Source: Proteobacteria bacterium UBA1847 (GTDB lineage: Bacteria; Pseudomonadota; Gammaproteobacteria; Steroidobacterales; Woeseiaceae). Taken from it: a stretch of 9,239 bases of DNA. The DNA is taken from assembly GCA_002338605.1 (NCBI GenBank), contig DDIP01000079.1, positions 1-9,239 of the forward strand, read 5' to 3'. The notes under the pieces were generated by a model. It made no database searches, was not told where the DNA came from, and worked only from the letters and a program-made list of their open reading frames with translations. Both the position numbers and the translations under genes were made by a program. Positions 1 through 5,660 of this stretch are shown in pieces (position 1 is the stretch's first letter; each line of letters begins with the position of its first letter).

Positions 1-51
1 CCGACCACCTGGTTCGAAGCCAGGTACTCTATCCAACTGAGCTACGGGCGC
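1..51 (-). tRNA. tRNA-Arg (anticodon TCG), partial
   Basis: Read on the minus strand from 51 down to 1, the sequence folds as the first two thirds of a tRNA: acceptor strand GCGCCCG (51-45), TA, D-arm GCTC-AGTTGGATA-GAGT (42-26), anticodon stem CCTGG/CCAGG (24-20 and 12-8) around the loop CTTCGAA, then the variable region TGGTC. The anticodon is TCG (17-15), which reads the Arg codon CGA. The T-arm, the 3' acceptor strand and any encoded CCA lie beyond the window, so completeness cannot be judged. The T before the anticodon and the A after it are the expected residues. Confidence 0.93.
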
Positions 52-62
52 TCTGGAGGCGA

Positions 63-91
63 ACAATAATGGTCTTCTCGGCTTAGCACAA
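63..91 (-). promoter_or_regulatory. possible tRNA promoter
   Basis: On the minus strand there is TTGTGC (91-86), a 17-base spacer and TATTGT (68-63), ending 12 bases before the first base of the tRNA. Spacing is ideal, but the hexamers match consensus only 3/6 and 4/6. The position is right for a sigma70 promoter of the tRNA gene. The call rests on position and spacing rather than on sequence strength. Confidence 0.35.
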
Positions 92-377
92 CTACTTCAG
101 CTTTTTTCTGACGTGAATCCGGTAGACCTCACGCCACTGTACCTCGTCGCTGGACCACTCGAGCTTTCCTTCGAATGCATTCGGCTTCATGTCGAAAAAC
201 GCTTTGCCACGTTCGATATGGTTGCGCATGGCCCAGACTGGTTCTTCGATCGGCGTGTGCGGATCCGGACGATGACACGACAGTACTTCGATGTCGGCGG
301 TACCATGGCGTCTGCCGGTGGCGCGGTCGAAGTCGAGACGGTTGTTTGAGAAAATTGGGTCGTCGAGTAGATCGCAT
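92..377 (-). pseudogene. small hypothetical gene, apparent 1-base frameshift at its start
   Basis: The minus-strand frame from 376 to the TAG at 94-92 is open for 94 codons and reads like a real soluble protein: about CDLLDDPIFSNNRLDFD at the front, a middle with HTPIEEPVWAMRNHIERG, and a basic end YRIHVRKKLK. It has no ATG, GTG or TTG until Met50. An ATG at 377-375 overlaps the MocR stop (TGATG) and has AGGA at 390-387, nine bases upstream, so this is where translation should start. That ATG, however, is one base out of phase and leads into a low-complexity Arg/Ser-rich shadow frame. Removing a single base after it would give a protein beginning MDLLDDPIFSNN, about 94 aa. I infer a frameshift mutation, a sequencing error or, less likely, recoding. 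The family is not recognised. It would be the second gene of a MocR operon. Confidence 0.5.
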
Positions 378-1816
378 CAACTCAATTCCTGTGTACGCCG
401 CCCTAGCCAGCGAAGAGCATTCTCAGTCTTTTCGCTCCAGGGGTGACCAAAGCTCAGCCGAACGAAGTTGGTATACCGGGCAACCGGCGAGAATATGTGT
501 CCTGGTGCGATACTGATACCCGCCTCGATCGCGTTGTCGAACAATTGCTCGGCGTTGACGTTCTTCGGCAGCTCCAGCCAGAGAACCGATCCGCCAACCG
601 GTCGAGACGTTCGAGTCTCGTCCGGAAAGTGTTCCGCAACCATTGCGCGCATGCGCTCGCAGTTTCGTTGCAGAACCGGACGCAAGGACTTGAGGTGCCG
701 GCTGTAGTCGCCGGATGCGAGGAAGTCAGCAAGCGTTAGTTGCTGCAGGAACCCCGATGAGCAGGAAAAAGCGCGTTTCAGACGTGCGATCTCGTTCACG
801 TAATGCCGGGTAACCACCCAGCCAATGCGATAACCGGATGCGGCTGTTTTCGAGAACGACCCGCAGGTCAGAATGCGTGCCTTGCTGCCTAAGAATTGTG
901 CCGGAACCGGGCGAACGCCATCGAATCGGAGTTCGCCATAGACATCATCTTCAACCAGGGCCACGTCATACTTTTCCAGCAGTCCGACCATTTTCCGGCG
1001 GTCTTCTTCCGGCATCGTAACGGCAAGCGGATTTCCCAGCGTAGAGGAGAAAAGACAGGCTTTGACGTCGTGGGTATCCAATGTGCGCTGAAGCGCGGCA
1101 AGCGTTACGCCTTCCTCTGGGCAGGTATCGACTTCAACGGCGAGCATGCCGAGACTGTCGATCAGTTCAAGCATGCCATGATAAGTCGGCGTTTCAACGG
1201 CGATAACATCGCCCGCTGTCGCCACTGCGCGAAGCGCAAGCAACAAGGCTTCCTGCCCGCCGTTGGTGATACATATCTCATCGGGTTCGACCGTCGCACC
1301 AACGGTGTCGAGATACTGGTACGCGATTTGTCGGCGCAAGGTCGGTTCACCCAGAGTCGATGCGTATCCGAGGCTTCGCGACTCGGCACGAGACATGACG
1401 CGTTTCATGGTTCGATGCAGCGTCTTGGCCGCAGTTTTCGCCATTGACGGATTCGCGATTCCCAATGGAACCAGTTCCGGTCGGTTGATGCCATCGTAGA
1501 CGCGCTCCATCAGCGGCCTGCAGCAAAGATGCGCCGGCTTCATCGAGCCGGTCCGGGATGTACTGACAATGTCATTGGCGGATCGATGACGGACGTAAAA
1601 GCCGGATTTTGGCCGTGATTCAACCTGGCGCCGCCGCTCCAGTTCTATATAGGCCTGTCGAACCGTTGGCACGCTGACGCCGGCGGTCTTGCTCATCTTT
1701 CGCAGGGACGGCAGGCGGTCGCCCGGTAGCAAGGTGCCAGAGTCCAGGTTTTCAGCTATTAAATCAATAACTTGTCGATAGAGATAGGTGTCCGCTTGCT
1801 TGTCGACGTTGAGCAT
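377..1816 (-). CDS. MocR/GntR-family PLP-dependent transcriptional regulator (YdcR-like)
   Basis: This 479-aa protein has the full MocR layout. An N-terminal GntR winged helix spans about residues 12-76 (GDRLPSLRKMSKTAGVS, recognition helix near TVRQAYIELE, wing RPKSGFYV). A fold-type I aminotransferase domain spans about 115-479. Visible PLP-site residues are N262 (in GNPLA), the D290/Y293 pair (EDDVY), the Schiff-base lysine K323 (GSFSKTA) and the carboxylate-binding R453 (FVRLSFG). Length and motifs match E. coli YdcR closely, including KAC...NPL and EDDVY. In this family PLP or an amino-acid adduct acts as effector, and the regulator usually controls its own and a neighbouring gene; here the divergent small ORF and EamA transporter are the natural targets (inference). 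The start is chosen because the helix-turn-helix begins at once after it and a good promoter lies upstream. GNPLG has become GNPLA, so enzymatic activity is uncertain. Confidence 0.93.
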   Translation of the reverse strand: MLNVDKQADTYLYRQVIDLIAENLDSGTLLPGDRLPSLRKMSKTAGVSVPTVRQAYIELERRRQVESRPKSGFYVRHRSANDIVSTSRTGSMKPAHLCCRPLMERVYDGINRPELVPLGIANPSMAKTAAKTLHRTMKRVMSRAESRSLGYASTLGEPTLRRQIAYQYLDTVGATVEPDEICITNGGQEALLLALRAVATAGDVIAVETPTYHGMLELIDSLGMLAVEVDTCPEEGVTLAALQRTLDTHDVKACLFSSTLGNPLAVTMPEEDRRKMVGLLEKYDVALVEDDVYGELRFDGVRPVPAQFLGSKARILTCGSFSKTAASGYRIGWVVTRHYVNEIARLKRAFSCSSGFLQQLTLADFLASGDYSRHLKSLRPVLQRNCERMRAMVAEHFPDETRTSRPVGGSVLWLELPKNVNAEQLFDNAIEAGISIAPGHIFSPVARYTNFVRLSFGHPWSEKTENALRWLGRRTQELS

Positions 1817-1851
1817 AACTGTTCATGTCCTATTTCTAGATTTCTGTGTCT

Positions 1852-1881
1852 GTTATACCAACAAAAATTCCGTACAGTCAA
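1852..1881 (-). promoter_or_regulatory. sigma70-type promoter of the MocR gene
   Basis: On the minus strand TTGACT (1881-1876) and TATAAC (1857-1852) are separated by 18 bases. Each hexamer matches consensus at 5 of 6 positions. The expected transcription start is near 1845, about 30 bases before the MocR ATG. The same stretch must also serve the plus-strand genes, whose small ORF starts at 1916, so divergent promoters probably overlap here and binding of the regulator could affect both. I see no clear repeated operator. Confidence 0.6.
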
Positions 1882-1901
1882 TCAACGTTTGAAATTGCCC
1901 A

Positions 1902-1907
1902 GGGAGG
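1902..1907 (+). promoter_or_regulatory. ribosome binding site of the 73-aa small gene
   Basis: GGGAGG lies 8 bases before the ATG at 1916. It is the best Shine-Dalgarno in this part of the window. It sets the start of the small gene inside a longer frame that is open from upstream. Confidence 0.7.
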
Positions 1908-1915
1908 CGACAGAC

Positions 1916-2137
1916 ATGAACTCACAGAATATCTGCAGTCAGCCGGCCTGCAACGTCGGCCCGGTACAGGAAAGCCGCTCACAGCGCTTCAATCTTCCGG
2001 TCACTCACCCGTCGAGGTGGGCGCTCATCCGTGACGTCTTTTTTTCGGCACCCAACCATACCCGTCGCTACCGCGCGTTGAGTCAACAAATGCTTAAGAA
2101 AACCGTGAAGCAACTCAACCGTCAGGACTGCGAATGA
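1916..2137 (+). CDS. small hypothetical protein (73 aa), coupled to the transporter gene
   Basis: The reading frame is open from further upstream, but the ATG at 1916 has GGGAGG 8 bases before it and is the clear start. The product begins MNSQNICSQPACNVG and ends KQLNRQDCE. It has three cysteines (C7, C12 and C72), no signal peptide and no membrane helix. The second half is basic (SRWALIRDVF ... NHTRRYRALSQQMLKKTVKQLN) and could form an amphipathic helix. Its stop overlaps the EamA ATG as ATGA (2134-2137), so the two genes are probably co-transcribed and translationally coupled. I do not recognise the family. It may be a regulator or partner of the transporter, or a leader peptide whose translation opens the transporter start; these are inferences from position only. 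Confidence 0.68.
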   Translation: MNSQNICSQPACNVGPVQESRSQRFNLPVTHPSRWALIRDVFFSAPNHTRRYRALSQQMLKKTVKQLNRQDCE

Positions 2138-3057
2138 ACAATGCCACGCTCTACGGACTGACCGTCATGATCTGGGGTTCAACGTTTTTTGCAATTGAAT
2201 TTCAGCTCGGGACGGTCGCGCCTGAGGTGTCGCTTGTTTATCGATACGCCGCCGCCAGCGCGTTGCTGTTTGTCTGGAGTCGATTCCGGGACCTGTCACT
2301 TCGATTCAGTCGGTTTGAGCACGCCTGGTTTTTCCTCCTCGGCATGTTGCTGTTCGGTGTCAACTACATTCTCGCCTATCGAGCGCAAATTCATATTACG
2401 TCGGCATTGACGGCGATCGCTTTTTCGTCGTTGGTGTGGATGAACATCATCAACGCACGCCTGTTTTTCGGTACCCGTGCCGGGCGTGGTACCTTGTTCG
2501 GCGCCCTACTCGGCGTCATCGGCATGTTCTACCTGTTTGCACCGCAAATTCGCGACGTTTCGTTTACGGATACAGCGTTCTTCGGTTTCTTTCTCGCAAT
2601 CGTCAGCGCTTTAGTCGCGTCTTTCGGCAACATGGTTTCACAGGCCACGCAACGCGCACGCCTACCGGTTGTCCAGACCAATGCCTGGGGCATGTTCTAC
2701 GGAACAATTTTTATCGCCGCATACAATGGCGTGAACGGGCATGAGTTCACGTTCGACTGGTCTGCAAGCTATGTAATTTCCCTGGCATACCTTTCCGTCT
2801 TCGGCTCGGTCATTGCGTTTGGCGCCTACCTGACATTGCTGGGACGAATCGGTGCTGCGAAAGCCGGCTATGCGATGGTCATGTTCCCTGTCGTCGCATT
2901 GATACTGTCAACGCTTTTCGAAGGCCTTGAAATGACGGCAACGACAATTCTCGGCACGCTGTTCGTAATAGCGGGCAACGGCTTTGTTTTGTATACGCGA
3001 CAACCCGCTCCGAAAACACTGGAATGTCCGGAGGCTCACCTTAACAGGAGTCACTAG
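2134..3057 (+). CDS. EamA/DMT-family transporter
   Basis: This 307-aa inner-membrane protein is almost entirely hydrophobic, with about ten predicted helices arranged as two repeated EamA units (roughly residues 3-135 and 150-290). The first unit opens with the typical MIWGSTFFAIEF and a conserved Arg in helix 2 (SLVYRYAAASAL). The second ends with the family-like LLGRIGAAKAGYAMVMFPV and a closing helix, followed by a short polar tail. Members export amino acids, their derivatives or other small metabolites; the substrate here is unknown. A divergent MocR regulator next to an EamA exporter is a recurrent pairing and suggests effector-dependent control, perhaps by an amino acid or a B6 vitamer (inference). 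The start overlaps the stop of the small upstream gene, with CAGGA at 2123-2127 as ribosome binding site. The stop lies inside a CTAG shared with the convergent gene. Confidence 0.9.
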   Translation: MNNATLYGLTVMIWGSTFFAIEFQLGTVAPEVSLVYRYAAASALLFVWSRFRDLSLRFSRFEHAWFFLLGMLLFGVNYILAYRAQIHITSALTAIAFSSLVWMNIINARLFFGTRAGRGTLFGALLGVIGMFYLFAPQIRDVSFTDTAFFGFFLAIVSALVASFGNMVSQATQRARLPVVQTNAWGMFYGTIFIAAYNGVNGHEFTFDWSASYVISLAYLSVFGSVIAFGAYLTLLGRIGAAKAGYAMVMFPVVALILSTLFEGLEMTATTILGTLFVIAGNGFVLYTRQPAPKTLECPEAHLNRSH

Positions 3058-4766
3058 GTGCCTTGCCCGATAAGCATCCAGGCCGCGTAGATCGCCATGC
3101 CCGCCAGTACAATGATGGTGACGATTCCCTGTGGGTGCTTCAGTTCCATCAACAGTAGCTGCATGTTCCAGGCTGACAATTTTTTGGCGACCTTGAGCCG
3201 GGGAAATAGCTCCTTGTCCAGCAGTTCCCGGTCATACAGCGCCACAGGCGGCTGACCGAGGAACACCGCCATATCTCGTGTCGCAAGTACGGTCCTGTTG
3301 TAGCGAACCTCGCGAACCGTACAACTCGATTCGCGGCCCGCATGATCGCGCAAGGTCAGCAAGTCATTGTGCAACTTGATGGCCGTTCCGGTATTCGAGC
3401 GAGAAACCCAGACGATGAGCAAAAATATTGCAATCAGCCCGGCGCCGAGCGCCAAAAAATTCAACGCAATTTCACGAGCGGCCTCGTGATCTGCCAGCAT
3501 CACCGCAATAATGGCGACCATTGCGAGGCTGAGAAAACCGACCAGGCGAATGCCACGTCTCGCTCTGGCGACGATTTTCGGGTCGGGCGTCAAATGCAGA
3601 AGCTTATCAGTGTTGGCTGCCGTGGCCGATTCACCCTCCGCCACCGCATTGCTGTCCGGCGAAACGCTGACGACCAGCGCGCGAACCAACAGTCCGCCGA
3701 TCACAAGCGCCAATAGCAGCACACCTGAATAGCTCAGGATTTCGAAATCTGCACGCGCTTCCTGCGATTCGTCAAACACTCTCAATAGTCCCGGCGACGC
3801 GAAGAATCCCAGGTGTTCGCCAGCGTTGCTCAGGCGATGAACACGGTCATTGTTCCAGTCACTTACGAGCACTTCAGTGCCAAATGCAACGACTGATATT
3901 GGATCCGCATCGGGCGGCAGCTCAGCTTTGCGTTCGAATTGCCAGGAGTCATCAAAGATATAAATGCCACCGTCGCTCATTCCGCTCTGCATGTTGTTGA
4001 CCCACCATTCCTCGCCAACGCGTGCGAAGTGGCTCGGCCAGCGCTGTCCCATACGAATAGCGACTTCCGGGTTTACGGACTTGCTGCCCAATTCGGATCC
4101 AAAGCTTTCCGTGCGAGGATCGAGCACGCGAATTCGATGGTTGTTCGTATCGGCAACGTAAAGCTTGTCGTCATGGATCAAAAGTTGGTTTGGAAACCTG
4201 AATCCGGCAATCGGACTGGAAAGCGGCTCGCCCTGGGCAGAATATTTGCGTAACAAGTGACGGGAGGTATCCGCGATGAAGACATCATCGGTTTCCCAGT
4301 CGATGAAAATGCCGTGTGCTGCCTTGAAATCGACGCCCACTACGCCGAACTTTTCGCATACGAATGTCTCTTTCCTGCATCGAAAAAGTCCGGACCCGGG
4401 CGTCAGGGGCTGAATTGACGACTTGTTGGTCTCTCGCATGAACGCGCGAATGTCATCGAGAAATGATCGCGGGTCGGGGCCACGCCGCAACAGGATATCG
4501 CCATCCGAAAAAAACCCGTAGTTGCCGAGAAATTGTTCAACACCAAGATTTGCGAGGTCGTGAGTTCCGACATACTCGCCATTTGCATCGTGCTCGATCA
4601 GTCGGTTCTGGATCTGAATGTAGAGGTGGCCATCCGGACCCATGCGTAGTTCCGCTGGTCCACCGATCAAAGATGCTTCGCCCTTACCCCACATCCACAG
4701 TACGATTGCGACAAAAGTCAGCACCATGACCAATGCAACGACGAGTGGGTGAACCTTGGAGTTCAT
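3054..4766 (-). CDS. membrane protein with NHL-type beta-propeller repeats
   Basis: The product is 570 aa. An N-terminal helix (about 8-27) is a signal anchor. Residues about 35-335 form a propeller with NHL-like repeats, clearest at 161-180 (DVFIADTSRHLLRKYSAQGE), 201-220 (KLYVADTNNHRIRVLDPRTE) and 298-317 (EVLVSDWNNDRVHRLSNAGE). C130 and C137 could form a disulfide if this part is periplasmic. Four more helices follow, near 344-366, 406-425, 432-455 and 547-566, with a soluble segment at about 457-545 that is probably on the other side of the membrane. NHL propellers usually bind protein, RNA or sugar ligands; no catalytic residues are apparent and no function is assigned. GAGG lies only one base before the ATG, too close for a normal ribosome binding site, but the next Met (M14) would start inside the first helix. 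Confidence 0.8.
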   Translation of the reverse strand: MNSKVHPLVVALVMVLTFVAIVLWMWGKGEASLIGGPAELRMGPDGHLYIQIQNRLIEHDANGEYVGTHDLANLGVEQFLGNYGFFSDGDILLRRGPDPRSFLDDIRAFMRETNKSSIQPLTPGSGLFRCRKETFVCEKFGVVGVDFKAAHGIFIDWETDDVFIADTSRHLLRKYSAQGEPLSSPIAGFRFPNQLLIHDDKLYVADTNNHRIRVLDPRTESFGSELGSKSVNPEVAIRMGQRWPSHFARVGEEWWVNNMQSGMSDGGIYIFDDSWQFERKAELPPDADPISVVAFGTEVLVSDWNNDRVHRLSNAGEHLGFFASPGLLRVFDESQEARADFEILSYSGVLLLALVIGGLLVRALVVSVSPDSNAVAEGESATAANTDKLLHLTPDPKIVARARRGIRLVGFLSLAMVAIIAVMLADHEAAREIALNFLALGAGLIAIFLLIVWVSRSNTGTAIKLHNDLLTLRDHAGRESSCTVREVRYNRTVLATRDMAVFLGQPPVALYDRELLDKELFPRLKVAKKLSAWNMQLLLMELKHPQGIVTIIVLAGMAIYAAWMLIGQGT

Positions 4767-4812
4767 GCCTCAATTCTAGGCGGGCCGTTGCCGCGATGTT
4801 GTGCGACAGCTC

Positions 4813-4832
4813 TCAAAAGCTCCGGCTTTTGA
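4813..4832 (-). terminator. hairpin after the 67-aa gene
   Basis: TCAAAAGC and GCTTTTGA form an 8-bp perfect stem around a 4-base loop, starting three bases after the stop codon of the upstream minus-strand gene. No U-run follows on the minus strand and the stem is AT-rich, so it is not a textbook intrinsic terminator. It could be a weak terminator or a 3'-end stabiliser between the two minus-strand genes. Confidence 0.4.
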
Positions 4833-4834
4833 AC

Positions 4835-5038
4835 CTAGTCAGTCGATGACAATGATTCAGCAACTATCCGGCCATCCGGCGACAACAGAAAGCGATCCAG
4901 CTGCCAGTTGATTCGAAAACTCCCGGTTTCGTCCGGGTTTTCGATAACGAGAATCTCGCTTTCGTCGATGCGGCTGTTGACGTATTCGCCAAGTAACGAT
5001 GCGATACTCGTTTTCTCCGCGGCATATACGATGTCCAT
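4835..5038 (-). CDS. small acidic hypothetical protein (67 aa)
   Basis: The frame is open from 5092, but GGGAG sits 6 bases before the ATG at 5038, giving a 67-aa product that starts [11 protein letters not shown]. The longer version would add an 18-residue polar stretch with no ribosome binding site. The protein is acidic, with no signal peptide or membrane segment. It has a helix-like front ([18 protein letters not shown]) followed by alternating strand-like segments ([29 protein letters not shown]). I do not recognise the family. It lies 68 bases upstream of the NHL membrane protein on the same strand, separated by a hairpin. It borders the AT-rich hipBA control region. Confidence 0.6.
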   Translation of the reverse strand: MDIVYAAEKTSIASLLGEYVNSRIDESEILVIENPDETGSFRINWQLDRFLLSPDGRIVAESLSSTD

Positions 5039-5160
5039 TTCATGCTCCCGATCAGTCTGTCCCTGTTCGCTGCCACAGTACGGCGGCTGCAATTAACGCG
5101 TGCTGAATACCGTCTAAACGCGGGCTGAACGAGAGCGAGCCTGGAATTCGGTGAAGGTGT

Positions 5161-5333
5161 TACTTAATTTTTTAGATTAACGGCTTGTTTTTAATCTATT
5201 AATCAATAGAATTGCGTTTAAAAGATTATTTTTAAGCTATTATTGCCTGTTAGCTGGATTTTTAATCCTTAGCAGCGTAATATTAAGCTTTAATATACTA
5301 AATAACTCTTTTAAAGCTTATTATTAACCCCTT
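5161..5333 (+). promoter_or_regulatory. AT-rich hipBA control region with operator-like inverted repeats
   Basis: This stretch is about 24% GC by hand count (42 of 173), far below the genes around it. It carries several inverted repeats: TAGATTAA-N10-TTAATCTA (5173-5198); AGCTA-N11-TAGCT (5235-5255); GGATT-TTT-AATCC (5256-5268); and TAAGCTTTAA-N17-TTAAAGCTTA (5284-5320). The last pair flanks TATACT (5294-5299), a good -10 candidate with no matching -35. HipB proteins dimerise and bind palindromic operators over their own promoter; in E. coli these are TATCC-N8-GGATA, so the layout fits autorepression although the sequence differs. Which repeats are true operators cannot be decided from sequence alone. 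Confidence 0.6.
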
Positions 5334-5660
5334 ATGGACTACTATTCTCTCAGCGATTCCGCAATAGAAATTGAAATTGGCGCCCGCCTCAAGGCATTGC
5401 GCCTGCGACGAAACATTACCCAGAAAGACCTGGCCGAGGCGACCGGGCTGTCCGTCACCGCCATCAAGGGCATCGAAGCCGGCGGCGGCACGCTCTCGAC
5501 CCTCATTGCCGTACTGCGGGAACTTCGGGCACTCGACCAGCTGCAACATTTCATTCCCGAAATCACCGTCAGCCCGCTGCAACTGGCCCGCAGCAAGGGC
5601 GTTAAGCGGCAGCGAGCAAGTGGCAAACGCGGCAAGCGTGAGGGAGATGACGATTGGTAG
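5334..5660 (+). CDS. hipB: HipB-type antitoxin, XRE-family regulator
   Basis: The product is 108 aa. A Cro/CI-type helix-turn-helix covers about residues 14-69, with helices 2-3 in QKDLAEATGLSVTAIKGIE (30-48). It should neutralise the HipA kinase encoded just downstream and repress the operon as a dimer. After a short strand region (FIPEITVSPLQLARSKG) comes a charged, probably disordered tail, KRQRASGKRGKREGDDDW, ending in Trp. E. coli HipB also ends in a flexible acidic tail closed by Trp, which contacts HipA and is linked to Lon turnover, so this end supports the assignment. The ATG at 5334 has no Shine-Dalgarno (TTATTAACCCCTT precedes it), so initiation may be leaderless or weak. The gene overlaps hipA by 7 bases. 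Confidence 0.88.
   Translation: MDYYSLSDSAIEIEIGARLKALRLRRNITQKDLAEATGLSVTAIKGIEAGGGTLSTLIAVLRELRALDQLQHFIPEITVSPLQLARSKGVKRQRASGKRGKREGDDDW
5641..5656 (+). promoter_or_regulatory. ribosome binding site and TTG start of hipA
   Basis: AGGGAG (5641-5646) is placed 7 bases before the TTG at 5654-5656. The nearby ATG at 5647 is in another frame and leads to a shadow reading. This decides the non-ATG start and sets translation of the toxin inside the 3' end of hipB. Confidence 0.6.

Noticed and set aside
113..349. Plus-strand 78-codon ORF starting at GTG
   Set aside because: It is antisense to the coding-like minus-strand frame 376-92 and lacks a ribosome binding site.
129..380. Minus-strand ORF starting at the TTG/ATG next to the MocR stop and giving an Arg/Ser/His-rich 83-aa product
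   Set aside because: Its composition is that of an out-of-frame reading; the neighbouring frame over the same bases looks coding. I treat its start as the displaced start of that gene.
1..380. Integration hot spot at the tRNA-Arg gene
   Set aside because: The 3' end of the tRNA is outside the window and no repeat of it or integrase is seen; the phase-shifted gene nearby has a simpler explanation.
896..1447. A 183-codon open frame on the plus strand, antisense to the MocR gene
   Set aside because: It lies wholly inside the well-supported MocR gene, has no convincing ribosome binding site and has a Cys/Arg/His-rich composition typical of an antisense shadow.
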